Position numbers and translations under genes: made by a program. Under the pieces are notes generated by a model that searched no databases, was not told where the DNA came from, and saw only the letters and a list, made by a program, of their open reading frames with translations. Below are positions 1 through 9,170 of a stretch of DNA of 64,000 nt, one piece after another (within the stretch, counting starts at the first letter, position 1; the number at the start of each line of letters is the position of its first letter). The stretch is from Mycolicibacterium parafortuitum (GTDB lineage Bacteria > Actinomycetota > Actinomycetes > Mycobacteriales > Mycobacteriaceae): contig NZ_MVID01000007.1 of the NCBI RefSeq assembly GCF_002086815.1, positions 152,908-216,907 of the forward strand, read 5' to 3'.

Positions 1-236
1 AACGATCCAAAGTTCTGTCCGACCGCAACCCGACGCTGGACTACCTCGCCAGATTCCCGTTGCTCAAACCTCTCGACATGAGTGATGCCGTGTGCCGGCA
101 GGACTATTGCCGGGCCGTGGAGGGAAACGTGCTGATGTACCACGACGCACATCACATCTCGTCGACGTACATGCGCACGATGACCAATGAGCTCGGCCGC
201 CAGCTCGGTCTGGCGACCGGCTGGTGGACGAGCTGA
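1..236 (+). CDS. Acyltransferase with SGNH domain, C-terminal fragment
   Basis: Only the last 77 codons are present; the reading frame enters at position 3 and ends at TGA 234-236. The tail carries a DxxH motif (YHDAHHISS), the usual site of the catalytic Asp/His pair in SGNH hydrolase domains fused to the C-terminus of OafA/YrhL-type membrane acyltransferases. In M. tuberculosis the gene upstream of treX (Rv1565c) is such an acyltransferase, so both motif and position agree. The family O-acylates cell-surface polysaccharides or lipids; the substrate here is unknown. The stop overlaps the likely treX start (TGATG), suggesting cotranscription. Membrane segments lie outside the window. Confidence 0.75.
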   Translation, partial: RSKVLSDRNPTLDYLARFPLLKPLDMSDAVCRQDYCRAVEGNVLMYHDAHHISSTYMRTMTNELGRQLGLATGWWTS

Positions 237-2383
237 TGGCCTCAGCCGAAGCGGGATCCGTCCCGATGATCTGGCCGGGCGACCCGTACCCGCTCGGCGC
301 GACGTATGACGGTGCGGGCACCAATTTCTCGCTGTTCTCCGAGATCGCCGACCGCGTCGAACTGTGCCTGATCGGCAAGGACGGTCACGAAGAGCGGATC
401 AACCTCGACGAGGTCGACGGCTATGTGTGGCATTGCTATCTGCCGACGATCACCCCGGGTCAGCGGTACGGCTTCCGGGTGTACGGTCCGTGGGATCCGG
501 CCGCCGGCCACCGCTGCGACCCGAGCAAGCTGCTCCTCGACCCGTACGGCAAATCGTTCCACGGCGACTTCACCTTCGGCCAGGCCCTGTACTCCTACGA
601 CCTGGCCGCCGACGATCTGGCGAGCGGCGGTGTGCCGCCGCGGATCGACTCGCTCGGGCACACCATGACCAGTGTCGTGATCAACCCGTTCTTCCAGTGG
701 GGTTCCGACCGTCCACCGCGCACGCCGTACCACGAGACGGTGATCTACGAAGCGCACGTGAAGGGGATGACCCAGCGCCATCCCGGCGTGCCCGAGGAAC
801 TGCGCGGCACCTACGCCGGGCTCGGTCACCCCGCGATCATCGAGCACCTGAAGTCCCTCAACGTCACCGCGATCGAACTGATGCCGGTGCACCAGTTCAT
901 GCACGACCACCGGCTGCTCGATCTGGGCCTGCGGAATTACTGGGGCTACAACACGTTCGGATTCTTCGCCCCGCATCAGCAGTACGCGGCGACCCGCAAC
1001 GCCGGCGGCGCGGTGGCGGAGTTCAAGACGATGGTGCGCGCGTTCCACGAAGCGGGTATCGAGGTGATCCTCGACGTCGTCTACAACCACACCGCCGAGG
1101 GCAACCACCTCGGGCCGACGGTCAACTTCCGGGGCATCGACAACGCCGCGTACTACCGGCTGCTCGACGGAGACCTGCGCTACTACAAGGATTTCACCGG
1201 CACCGGCAACAGCCTCAACGCCCGGCATCCACACACTTTGCAGCTGATCATGGACTCGCTGCGGTACTGGGTGCTCGACATGCACGTCGACGGCTTCCGG
1301 TTCGATCTGGCCTCGACGCTGGCCCGCGAGTTCTACGACGTGGACCGCCTGTCGGCGTTCTTCGACATCATCCAGCAGGACCCGGTGATCAGTCAGGTGA
1401 AGCTGATCGCCGAACCGTGGGACATCGGCGAAGGCGGTTATCAGGTCGGGAACTTCCCAGGTTTGTGGACCGAATGGAATGGGAAGTATCGCGACACTGT
1501 GCGTGATTACTGGCGGGGCGAGCCCGCAACCCTGGGTGAGTTCGCGTCCCGTTTGACGGGGTCGTCGGACCTGTACGAGGCGACCGGCCGACGGCCGAGC
1601 GCCAGCATCAACTTCGTCACGTGCCACGACGGCTTCACGCTCGCCGACCTGGTCTCCTACAACGAGAAACACAACGAGGCCAACGGCGAGGACAACCGCG
1701 ACGGCGAGAGCCACAACCGGTCGTGGAACTGCGGCGTCGAGGGGCCCACCGACGACCCCGACATCCTTGCCCTGCGCGGCAAGCAGATGCGCAACATCCT
1801 GGCCACCCTGATGCTCTCGCAGGGCACGCCGATGATCGCCCACGGTGACGAGATCGGCCGCACGCAGCGCGGCAACAACAACGTCTACTGCCAGGACTCC
1901 GAATTGTCCTGGATGGATTGGTCGTTGTGCCAGACCAACGCCGACCTTCTCGAATTCACCCGCAAGGTCGTCGGATTCCGCAAGAAACACGCGGTGTTCC
2001 GCCGCCGCCGGTTCTTCGAGGGCAAACCGCTGCGCACCGGTGAGCAGATCCGCGACATCGCATGGTTCACCCCGTCCGGTCAGGAGATGACCTCCGAGGA
2101 CTGGGAGTCGGGATTCGAGTGCGTCTCGGTGTTCCTCAACGGCGACGCCATCCCGGCGCCCGACGAGCGTGGTCAACGGGTCTCCGACGATTCGTTCCTG
2201 ATGTGCTTCAACTCCCACGACCAGCCCCTGGAGTTCGTGGTGCCCGACGGTGACTACGCCAACGCGTGGAGCGGGGCGATCGACACCGCCGACCCGCTGG
2301 GTGAGAGCACGCTGGAGCTGGCTGCCGGGCAGACCGTTTCGGTGGAACCGCGGTCCCTCCTCGTGCTGCGCAAGACGGCCTGA
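236..2383 (+). CDS. treX: Glycogen debranching enzyme TreX/GlgX
   Basis: A 715-residue GH13 isoamylase-type enzyme that hydrolyses alpha-1,6 branches of glycogen and releases linear maltodextrins for TreY. An N-terminal carbohydrate-binding beta-sandwich (about residues 10-150) precedes the TIM barrel. The barrel shows DVVYNHTAEG, the nucleophile in VDGFRFDLA (Asp about 357), the acid/base in IAEPWD (Glu about 393) and the transition-state Asp in CHDGFTL (about 465). The ATG at 236 overlaps the previous stop and follows GGTGGACGAG; a GTG at 224 and an ATG at 269 are alternative starts. First of three tightly coupled genes treX-treY-treZ, same order as M. tuberculosis Rv1564c-Rv1562c. Confidence 0.95.
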   Translation: MASAEAGSVPMIWPGDPYPLGATYDGAGTNFSLFSEIADRVELCLIGKDGHEERINLDEVDGYVWHCYLPTITPGQRYGFRVYGPWDPAAGHRCDPSKLLLDPYGKSFHGDFTFGQALYSYDLAADDLASGGVPPRIDSLGHTMTSVVINPFFQWGSDRPPRTPYHETVIYEAHVKGMTQRHPGVPEELRGTYAGLGHPAIIEHLKSLNVTAIELMPVHQFMHDHRLLDLGLRNYWGYNTFGFFAPHQQYAATRNAGGAVAEFKTMVRAFHEAGIEVILDVVYNHTAEGNHLGPTVNFRGIDNAAYYRLLDGDLRYYKDFTGTGNSLNARHPHTLQLIMDSLRYWVLDMHVDGFRFDLASTLAREFYDVDRLSAFFDIIQQDPVISQVKLIAEPWDIGEGGYQVGNFPGLWTEWNGKYRDTVRDYWRGEPATLGEFASRLTGSSDLYEATGRRPSASINFVTCHDGFTLADLVSYNEKHNEANGEDNRDGESHNRSWNCGVEGPTDDPDILALRGKQMRNILATLMLSQGTPMIAHGDEIGRTQRGNNNVYCQDSELSWMDWSLCQTNADLLEFTRKVVGFRKKHAVFRRRRFFEGKPLRTGEQIRDIAWFTPSGQEMTSEDWESGFECVSVFLNGDAIPAPDERGQRVSDDSFLMCFNSHDQPLEFVVPDGDYANAWSGAIDTADPLGESTLELAAGQTVSVEPRSLLVLRKTA

Positions 2384-2385
2384 CC

Positions 2386-4674
2386 ATGACAGTGCTCTCC
2401 ACGTACCGGCTGCAGATGCGTGGGCCCGCCAGCGGCGAGTCCTTCACCTTCGCCGACGCCGAGAATCTGGTCGACTATCTCGCTGACCTCGGCGTCACCC
2501 ACCTCTACCTGTCCCCCATCCTGACCGCCGGCGAGGGGTCCACCCACGGATACGACGTCACCGACCCGACCACGATCTCAGCCGAACTCGGTGGGCCGGA
2601 AGGGTTTCGGCGCCTTGCCGAGAAGGCGCGCGCCGCGGGACTTGGGCTGGTCGTGGACATCGTCCCCAACCACGTCGGCGTCGACGACCCGACCCAGAAT
2701 CCGTGGTGGTGGGACCTGCTCAAACACGGCCGAAAGTCGTCCTACGCCTCATATTTCGACATCGACTGGAACCTGGACCCCGACGGGCGGATCGTGTTGC
2801 CGGTCCTGGGATCTGACGACGACGTCGCCGACCTGACCGTCGACGGTGACGTGCTGCGACTCGGCGACCGGACCTGGCCGATCGCCCCCGGCACCGGCGA
2901 CGGCACAGGCCCGCAGGTGCACGACAGGCAGCATTACAAGCTGATCGGCTGGCGGAACAACGTCTGCGGCTACCGGCGCTTCTTCTCCATCACCTCACTG
3001 GCCGGGATCCGGCAGGAGGACCCGGCGGTGTTCGACGCGTCGCATGCCGAGGTCAAACGCTGGTTCGACGAGGGGCTGGTCGACGGTATCCGCATCGACC
3101 ATCCGGATGGCCTGTCCGATCCCGCCGGCTACCTGGTCCGGCTGCGCGAGCTGACCGGCCCGGACGCGTGGATCGTCATCGAGAAGATCCTCGCCGTCGA
3201 CGAGGCACTCGACACCAGCCTGCCCGTGGAGGGCACCACCGGCTACGACGCTCTGCGCGAGGCGGGTGGGGTGTTCATCGACCCGACCGGCGCCGAATCC
3301 CTCACCGCGATGGTCGAATCTGCGGGAATCGTGCACAGTGACTTCGCCGCCGAGGCGCGCCGCCTGAAGGTGGACGCGGCGACGACCACGCTGTCGAGCG
3401 AACTTGCCCGCATCGGCCGAGCGGTCGTCGCGGCCACCGGGACCGGCCATGACGCGCTCGGCATCGCGATCGCCCAACTCCTCGGCCACGTCGGGGTGTA
3501 CCGCTCCGATTACCGGGCGCTGTCCGCGGTGCTGCCGGTCGCGATATCGGACACCGTCGCCGCGCACCCCGAACTCGCCGAACCGCTCGCGGTCCTGGCC
3601 GCGGCACTGGACAGCAGCGACGAGGTGGCGGTGCGGCTGCAACAGCTGTGCGGTGCCGCGACTGCGAAGTCCATGGAGGACTGCCTGTTCTACCGCGACG
3701 CCCGGCTGGTGTCGCTCAACGAGGTCGGCGGCGAGCCGGAACGGTTCGGCGTCAGCACCGCGGAGTTCCATCAGCGCGCCGCCGTGCGGGCCGCGCTGTG
3801 GCCGCGGGCGATGACCACGCTGACCACCCACGACACCAAGCGCGGCGAAGACGTGCGAGCCCGCATCGGGGTGCTGTCCCAGGTGCCGTCGCTGTGGTCG
3901 GAGATGGTGCAGGGCTGGCAATTGAGCACACCCCCACCCGACCCTGGCACCGGATTGTTCCTGTGGCAGAACATCTTCGGGGTGTGGCCTGCCGACGGCA
4001 CAGTGACCGAGGAGTTGCGCGGGCGTCTGCACGGCTACGCGGAGAAGGCTATCCGCGAGGCCGCGCTGCACACGACGTGGAACGAACCCGACGAGCGGTT
4101 CGAGTCCGCGGTGCACACCTGGCTCGACGCGATCTTCGACGGCCCGGTCGCGGTGGAGATGACCGCGCTGGTGGCCCGGCTCGACCCGCACGCGCGCAAC
4201 GACTCGCTCGGCCAGAAGCTCATCGCGCTGACCGCTCCCGGCATCCCGGACGTCTACCAGGGCACCGAGTTGTGGGAGGACAGCCTCGTCGACCCGGACA
4301 ACCGCAGGGCCGTCGACTATCCGGCCCGCCGGCGCGCGCTGGAAACCGGCGAGCACCCGAAGCTGCGGGTGGTGCGCGCGGCGCTGCAGCTGCGCAAGGA
4401 GAAGCCCGACACGTTCTTGCGCGGCGGACACCGTGCGGTGCTCGCCGCCGGTGAGCACGCCGCACATCTGGTGTCCTTCCTGCGCGGCGACGACGTCCTG
4501 ATCGCCGCGTCGCGCTGGACCGCCCGCCTCCCCGAGAGCGGATGGGGGGACACGTCGCTGCCGCTTCCCGACGGGACGTGGACCGACCGGCTGACCGGCC
4601 GCAGCGTCACCGGGCCGGTGCGCGCCGCCGAACTGTTCACCGACCTGCCCGTCGCACTGCTGGTGAGGACCTGA
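2386..4674 (+). CDS. treY: Maltooligosyl trehalose synthase TreY
   Basis: A 762-residue GH13 intramolecular transglycosylase that turns the reducing-end alpha-1,4 bond of a maltodextrin into an alpha,alpha-1,1 bond, giving maltooligosyl trehalose. Family motifs are DIVPNHVGVDDP, VDGIRIDHPDGL with the nucleophile Asp, WIVIEKIL with the catalytic Glu, and TTHDTKRGEDVRAR with the third acid. Length is normal for the family. The start lies 2 nt after the treX stop and the stop overlaps the treZ ATG (TGATG), so the three genes are very probably one translationally coupled operon. Product handed to TreZ in the cytoplasm. Confidence 0.96.
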   Translation: MTVLSTYRLQMRGPASGESFTFADAENLVDYLADLGVTHLYLSPILTAGEGSTHGYDVTDPTTISAELGGPEGFRRLAEKARAAGLGLVVDIVPNHVGVDDPTQNPWWWDLLKHGRKSSYASYFDIDWNLDPDGRIVLPVLGSDDDVADLTVDGDVLRLGDRTWPIAPGTGDGTGPQVHDRQHYKLIGWRNNVCGYRRFFSITSLAGIRQEDPAVFDASHAEVKRWFDEGLVDGIRIDHPDGLSDPAGYLVRLRELTGPDAWIVIEKILAVDEALDTSLPVEGTTGYDALREAGGVFIDPTGAESLTAMVESAGIVHSDFAAEARRLKVDAATTTLSSELARIGRAVVAATGTGHDALGIAIAQLLGHVGVYRSDYRALSAVLPVAISDTVAAHPELAEPLAVLAAALDSSDEVAVRLQQLCGAATAKSMEDCLFYRDARLVSLNEVGGEPERFGVSTAEFHQRAAVRAALWPRAMTTLTTHDTKRGEDVRARIGVLSQVPSLWSEMVQGWQLSTPPPDPGTGLFLWQNIFGVWPADGTVTEELRGRLHGYAEKAIREAALHTTWNEPDERFESAVHTWLDAIFDGPVAVEMTALVARLDPHARNDSLGQKLIALTAPGIPDVYQGTELWEDSLVDPDNRRAVDYPARRRALETGEHPKLRVVRAALQLRKEKPDTFLRGGHRAVLAAGEHAAHLVSFLRGDDVLIAASRWTARLPESGWGDTSLPLPDGTWTDRLTGRSVTGPVRAAELFTDLPVALLVRT

Positions 4675-6407
4675 TGGCTGACCACGAGTTCTCGGTATGG
4701 GCACCACGTCCCGAGCGGGTGCGCCTCGACGTCGACGGCGCACTGCATCCGATGACCCGCGGCGACGACGACTGGTGGCATGCGCGCGTCGACGCGGCGC
4801 CCGACGCGCGGTACGGCTTCGTGCTCGACGACGACCCCACCGTGCTGCCCGATCCGCGTTCACCCCGGCAGCCCGGTGGCGTACACGAGCGTTCCCAGCT
4901 GTGGTCCCCGCGCGCGGACGCGTGGACCGACGACGGGTGGCAGGGCCGCTCGATCGAGGGTGCAGTGATCTACGAACTGCACATCGGGACCTTCACCACC
5001 GAGGGCACCTTCGATTCGGCCATCGACAAACTCGACCAGCTCGTGGAGCTCGGCGTCGACTTCGTCGAGGTGATGCCGGTCAACGCGTTCAGCGGAACGC
5101 ACGGCTGGGGCTACGACGGCGTGCTCTGGTATGCCGTGCACGAACCGTACGGCGGCCCGGACGGGCTGGTGCGCTTCGTCGATGCGTGCCACGCCCGCGG
5201 GCTCGGTGTGCTGATCGACGCGGTGTTCAACCATCTCGGGCCGTCCGGCAACTACCTGCCCAAGTACGGGCCGTATCTGTCCACCGGCTCCAACCCGTGG
5301 GGCGAGTCGATCAACATCGCCGACGCCGGTGCCGACCAGGTCCGCCGCTACATCCTCGACTGCGCGCTGCGCTGGATGCGCGACTTCCACGCCGACGGGC
5401 TGCGCCTGGACGCGGTGCACGCGTTGGTCGACACCACCGCGGTGCACATTCTCGAGGAGCTCTCCGCCGAGACGGACGCGCTGTCAACCGAACTCGGACA
5501 CCCGCTGTCGCTGGTCGCCGAGAGCGACATGAACGATCCGCGGCTGATCACCCCGCGGGAGCAGGGCGGACTCGGCATGACCGCACAGTGGGACGACGAC
5601 ATCCACCATGCGATCCATTCCGCCGTGTCCGGCGAACGGCAGGGTTATTACGGCGATTTCGGCACGCTGGCGACACTCGCCGACACACTGCGGCACGGCT
5701 ACTTCCACGCCGGCACCTACTCGTCGTTCCGCGGCCGCAGACACGGCCGGCCGTTGGACACCGCGACGATCCCGGCCACCCGACTGCTGGCGTACACGCT
5801 GACCCACGACCAGGTCGGCAATCGGGCCATCGGAGACCGTCCCTCGCAGAACCTGACCACCGGCCAGCTGGCGGTCAAGGCGGCGCTGGCGCTCGGCTCG
5901 CCCTACACCGCAATGCTTTTCATGGGTGAGGAGTGGGCGTCGTCGTCGCCGTTCCAGTTCTTCAGCTCTCATCCCGAACCCGAGCTGGCGCGCGCCACCG
6001 CCGAGGGGCGCAAGCGTGAGTTCGCCGAACACGGGTGGGACGCCGACGAGATCCCCGATCCGCAGGACCCGGCGACGTTCGAGCGCTCGAAGCTGGACTG
6101 GGCCGAGACCACAGAGGGCGACCACGCCCGGCTGCGGGCGTTCTACCGGGATCTGATCGCGCTGCGGCGCGACGAACCCGATATGGCCGACCCGTGGCTG
6201 GACCACTTGCGCGTCGAATTCGACGAGAACGCAGGCTGGTTCGTGATGCACCGGGGTGCGCTGGCGATAGCCTGCAACCTTCGTGCCGAACCGGTCGACG
6301 CACCCGTCACCGGCGAGGTGGTACTGGCGTGGGACACGCCGTCGGTCGGCGAGCAGACGACGACCCTGCCCGGCCACTCCGTGGCCGTACTGCGTCAGAC
6401 CGGATAG
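4674..6407 (+). CDS. treZ: Maltooligosyl trehalose trehalohydrolase TreZ
   Basis: A 577-residue GH13 enzyme that cleaves free trehalose from maltooligosyl trehalose, finishing the glycogen-to-trehalose route. It starts MADHEFSVWAPRPERV, an N-terminal CBM48-like domain, followed by the barrel with DAVFNHLGPSG, the nucleophile in DGLRLDAVHALVD, VAESDMNDPR with the acid/base Glu, and LTHDQVGNRA. The start overlaps the treY stop by one base. In mycobacteria trehalose feeds trehalose mycolates and stress protection. It runs tail-to-tail into ilvA with only 4 nt between stops. Confidence 0.96.
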   Translation: MADHEFSVWAPRPERVRLDVDGALHPMTRGDDDWWHARVDAAPDARYGFVLDDDPTVLPDPRSPRQPGGVHERSQLWSPRADAWTDDGWQGRSIEGAVIYELHIGTFTTEGTFDSAIDKLDQLVELGVDFVEVMPVNAFSGTHGWGYDGVLWYAVHEPYGGPDGLVRFVDACHARGLGVLIDAVFNHLGPSGNYLPKYGPYLSTGSNPWGESINIADAGADQVRRYILDCALRWMRDFHADGLRLDAVHALVDTTAVHILEELSAETDALSTELGHPLSLVAESDMNDPRLITPREQGGLGMTAQWDDDIHHAIHSAVSGERQGYYGDFGTLATLADTLRHGYFHAGTYSSFRGRRHGRPLDTATIPATRLLAYTLTHDQVGNRAIGDRPSQNLTTGQLAVKAALALGSPYTAMLFMGEEWASSSPFQFFSSHPEPELARATAEGRKREFAEHGWDADEIPDPQDPATFERSKLDWAETTEGDHARLRAFYRDLIALRRDEPDMADPWLDHLRVEFDENAGWFVMHRGALAIACNLRAEPVDAPVTGEVVLAWDTPSVGEQTTTLPGHSVAVLRQTG

Positions 6408-6411
6408 CGGG

Positions 6412-7734
6412 TCAGGTCAGATAGCGGTAGGTCGGCGAGCCCGGCTCCAGCAACTGGATATGGCATTCCGAGGCGTGCATCCGCTCGAGCAGACCCTCAA
6501 GGTCTGAGGCCGCGCCCATCTCGATCCCGACCAGCGCCTCCCCCGTTTCCCGGTTGTTGCGCTTGACGTACTCGAACAACGTGATGTCGTCGTTCGGGCC
6601 GAGCACCTCGTCGAGGAACTTGCGCAGTGCGCCGGGCTCCTGCGGGAAGTCGACCAGGAAGTAGTGCTTGAGCCCGAGGTGCACGAGCGACCGTTCCAGC
6701 ACCTCGCCGTAGCGCGAGACGTCGTTGTTGCCGCCGGAGATCAGGCACACCACCGTCGAACCGGGCTCGATGTCGGCGTCGAGCAACGCGGCCACCGACA
6801 GGGCGCCCGCAGGCTCGGCGATGATGCCCTCGTTCTGGTACAGGTCGAGCATCGCGGTGCACACCGCGCCCTCGTCGACGGTGGTGATCGACACCATGTC
6901 ACCGGCTGCCGACAGCGCGGCGAACGGCTTCTCGCCGATCCGCGCGACCGCCGCACCGTCGACGAACTGGTCGACCTCGTCGAGTGTCACGGGCCTGCCA
7001 TTGGCCAGCGCCGCGACCAGCGCCGCGGCACCGGCGGGCTCGACCCCGAGCACCGATGTGGTCGCGGTGCGCTCGGCCAGGTACGTGGTGATGCCGCTGA
7101 TGCAGCCACCGCCGCCGACCGGCACGATCACCAGATCGGGTTCGGCGCCGAGCTCGTCCAGGATCTCGACGGCGATCGTGCCCTGCCCGGCCATCGTGCG
7201 CAGGTCGTCATACGGAGGTACCAACGTGGCGCCGGTGCGGGCGACATCCTGAAGGGCGGCCTCGGCGGCCATGTCGTAGGTCTTGCCGCCGACGATCAGC
7301 TCGATGAAGTCACCGCCGTGGTACAGGATGCGGTTGCGTTTCTGCTTGGGGGTCTTGGCCGGGACGTAGACGCGGCCGTGCACCCCCATCGACCGGCATG
7401 CCAGCGCGAACCCCTGGGCGTGGTTGCCGGCGGACGAGCAGACCACACCCGCGGCTTTCTCCTCCGGGGTGAGCTGCATCAGCAGGTTGTACGCGCCGCG
7501 GAGCTTGTAGGACCGCACCGCCTGCAGGTCCTCGCGCTTGAGGTAGACATTCGCGCCGGTGAGCGCGGACAGCCGGTCGCTGAGTTGCAGCGGCGTCCGC
7601 GACACCACACCGGAAATTCGCTGAGCGGCCTCGTCGATGTCCGCGGCACGCAGCGGCGCCAGGGCCATCTGGTCCTCGCGCAAGCGCTCGTCGGCGGGAT
7701 CCCTACGGGGACTCGGGCTCAGCTCGGTGGACAC
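6412..7734 (-). CDS. ilvA: Threonine ammonia-lyase (biosynthetic), IlvA
   Basis: A 440-residue PLP enzyme that deaminates threonine to 2-oxobutyrate, first step of isoleucine synthesis. The PLP lysine is in VRSYKLRG (Lys77 from this start), the glycine loop is VGGGGCISGITTYL, and a C-terminal ACT-like regulatory domain (KHYFLVDFPQEPGALRKF onward) indicates control by isoleucine, as in short biosynthetic forms with one regulatory module. GTG at 7734 (MSTELSPSP) is preferred because the M. tuberculosis protein begins in the same way; the frame stays open to 7785 but that extension has no family support. Ortholog of Rv1559. Confidence 0.93.
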   Translation of the reverse strand: MSTELSPSPRRDPADERLREDQMALAPLRAADIDEAAQRISGVVSRTPLQLSDRLSALTGANVYLKREDLQAVRSYKLRGAYNLLMQLTPEEKAAGVVCSSAGNHAQGFALACRSMGVHGRVYVPAKTPKQKRNRILYHGGDFIELIVGGKTYDMAAEAALQDVARTGATLVPPYDDLRTMAGQGTIAVEILDELGAEPDLVIVPVGGGGCISGITTYLAERTATTSVLGVEPAGAAALVAALANGRPVTLDEVDQFVDGAAVARIGEKPFAALSAAGDMVSITTVDEGAVCTAMLDLYQNEGIIAEPAGALSVAALLDADIEPGSTVVCLISGGNNDVSRYGEVLERSLVHLGLKHYFLVDFPQEPGALRKFLDEVLGPNDDITLFEYVKRNNRETGEALVGIEMGAASDLEGLLERMHASECHIQLLEPGSPTYRYLT

Positions 7735-7859
7735 CCGATCAATGGTGCCACCGCAGGCCGCAGCGGCAAAAACAGTCCCTAGCACAGCTATGTAAATCGG
7801 AGCCCCTGATCCGGTGTTTCGGCTGGCCGAAAACTTTGATGCGAGCTATCGTGAAACCC

Positions 7860-8090
7860 ATGACGACCGCCGAACAGTTCCATGCAGCAGCACCGCGGCC
7901 GGCGTCGACGATCTCCATCGCCGGAGTGGAATGGCCCACCTACAAGGTGGTGGCCCTGCTCGTCGGCTTCCTGACGTTCGCCGTCGTCGCGCTGGTGACC
8001 GCGCACATGACCCCGGCGGTGTTGACCGCAGCCGCGATGGCCACGCTGATCTGGGCCGGCGGCGGCCTGGTCAACTCTCTTCGCCGCTGA
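7860..8090 (+). CDS. Small two-TM membrane protein, unknown
   Basis: A 76-residue protein not recognised as a named family. A polar N-terminus (MTTAEQFHAAAPRP) is followed by two hydrophobic stretches, about residues 27-46 (VVALLVGFLTFAVVALVTA) and 50-68, so it probably sits in the membrane as a hairpin. ATG 7860 is chosen because TATCGT lies 7 nt upstream, giving a leaderless start; an ATG at 7839 would add seven residues. It faces the WXG100-hydrolase gene tail-to-tail with 11 nt between stops. Confidence 0.65.
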   Translation: MTTAEQFHAAAPRPASTISIAGVEWPTYKVVALLVGFLTFAVVALVTAHMTPAVLTAAAMATLIWAGGGLVNSLRR

Positions 8091-8101
8091 GGCCTCAAAC
8101 C

Positions 8102-9103
8102 TCAGGTGAGATCGGTCTCATTTCGGACGTTGCCTCGGAATTTGTCGAGGCCGTCCACCGCGTCGGCGGCGCGTGTCCCATCCCGACCCGCTTCGGTGTC
8201 GAAACTCTTCGACAGGTCACCGTAGGCATTCGAGTGGACGTTCGTTCCGTTGAACAGCTGGGGCCGGTGATTCTCGGATTCGCCGTGGAAGATCGCGCTG
8301 TTGTTCTCGGCCGCGATCGCCGAGTCGGAATACGGTCCCGGGCTGCCCGCCGCACTGCCAGGGACGCTGTCGCCCTTCGCATGGATGTGCACAGCTGAGA
8401 CATCGAGGTCACTGCGCACCGGAGAGCCGAACGTGACAACTTGGGTGACGTTCAGCCAGCCCGACATCGCGATGTTCTGGGCATCCATGCCGCCCTGGCT
8501 GTACCCGACGAGCATCACCTCCGCCCCCTCGGGTATCAGCTTTTCCAACTGCTTCACCTGGTGCACGTCGAGAGCACCCCGCGCGGCGTGAACGTTGTTG
8601 AAGCCCGACTGGTTGGCGAACCAGCTCGGCACATCAAATAGTTGACTTGCGGTCCCGGCGATGTAGACGACGTAGCGGGTCTGACCGTCGGGACCCTCGA
8701 CTTCCTGAACCCGGTAGCCGGACGAGTCACCCGGAATGTCACAGATCTCGTTCCACATGTCGTTGAGGCCGCGAGCTGACTGCTCGTAGCAGGCCGAGTC
8801 GCGCGACGCGGCGGCCGAAGATCCACTGCCGCCGTCGGGCCGGCTGGCGTTGTCCTGCTCGTCAGCGTTGCGCCGCAACGCTTCTGCGCCAGAACGCAGT
8901 CCCTGTGCCGCGGCGTTGATCGCCGACACCGAATGCCCGGTCCACTCCGAACGGAACCGCTGCGCATCGGGACCGTGCCAGAAACCGGCGTTGACAACCT
9001 GGCCGTTGAGAACTCGCACGGACTCCTGCAGTCGGTCCGCGGCCTGGGTGAACAAGGCCGCGGTTGCGCGCAGCTGATCGGTATCAGCGCCTACCAACGC
9101 CAT
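8102..9103 (-). CDS. WXG100-like domain fused to alpha/beta hydrolase
   Basis: A 333-residue protein. The N-terminal 90 residues look like a WXG100/ESX helical hairpin (MALVGADTDQLRATAALFTQAADRL, Trp-His-Gly at 42-44, then a second amphipathic helix). A Gly/Ser-rich linker (about 90-100) leads to a hydrolase-like domain with the nucleophile elbow G-Y-S-Q-G (Ser202), a candidate acid at Asp245 (HAKGDSVPG) and a candidate base at His290. There is no signal peptide. WXG100-type N-termini target proteins to ESX (type VII) secretion, so this may be a secreted lipase/esterase-like effector. That function is inference; the fold assignment is reasonable from motifs only. Confidence 0.7.
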   Translation of the reverse strand: MALVGADTDQLRATAALFTQAADRLQESVRVLNGQVVNAGFWHGPDAQRFRSEWTGHSVSAINAAAQGLRSGAEALRRNADEQDNASRPDGGSGSSAAASRDSACYEQSARGLNDMWNEICDIPGDSSGYRVQEVEGPDGQTRYVVYIAGTASQLFDVPSWFANQSGFNNVHAARGALDVHQVKQLEKLIPEGAEVMLVGYSQGGMDAQNIAMSGWLNVTQVVTFGSPVRSDLDVSAVHIHAKGDSVPGSAAGSPGPYSDSAIAAENNSAIFHGESENHRPQLFNGTNVHSNAYGDLSKSFDTEAGRDGTRAADAVDGLDKFRGNVRNETDLT

Positions 9104-9170
9104 GAGGCGACCTTAGTTGTCCCGCCCCGGACAGGAAGCCTGTTAACTGTCCTCCGAACGGATGATTCCG

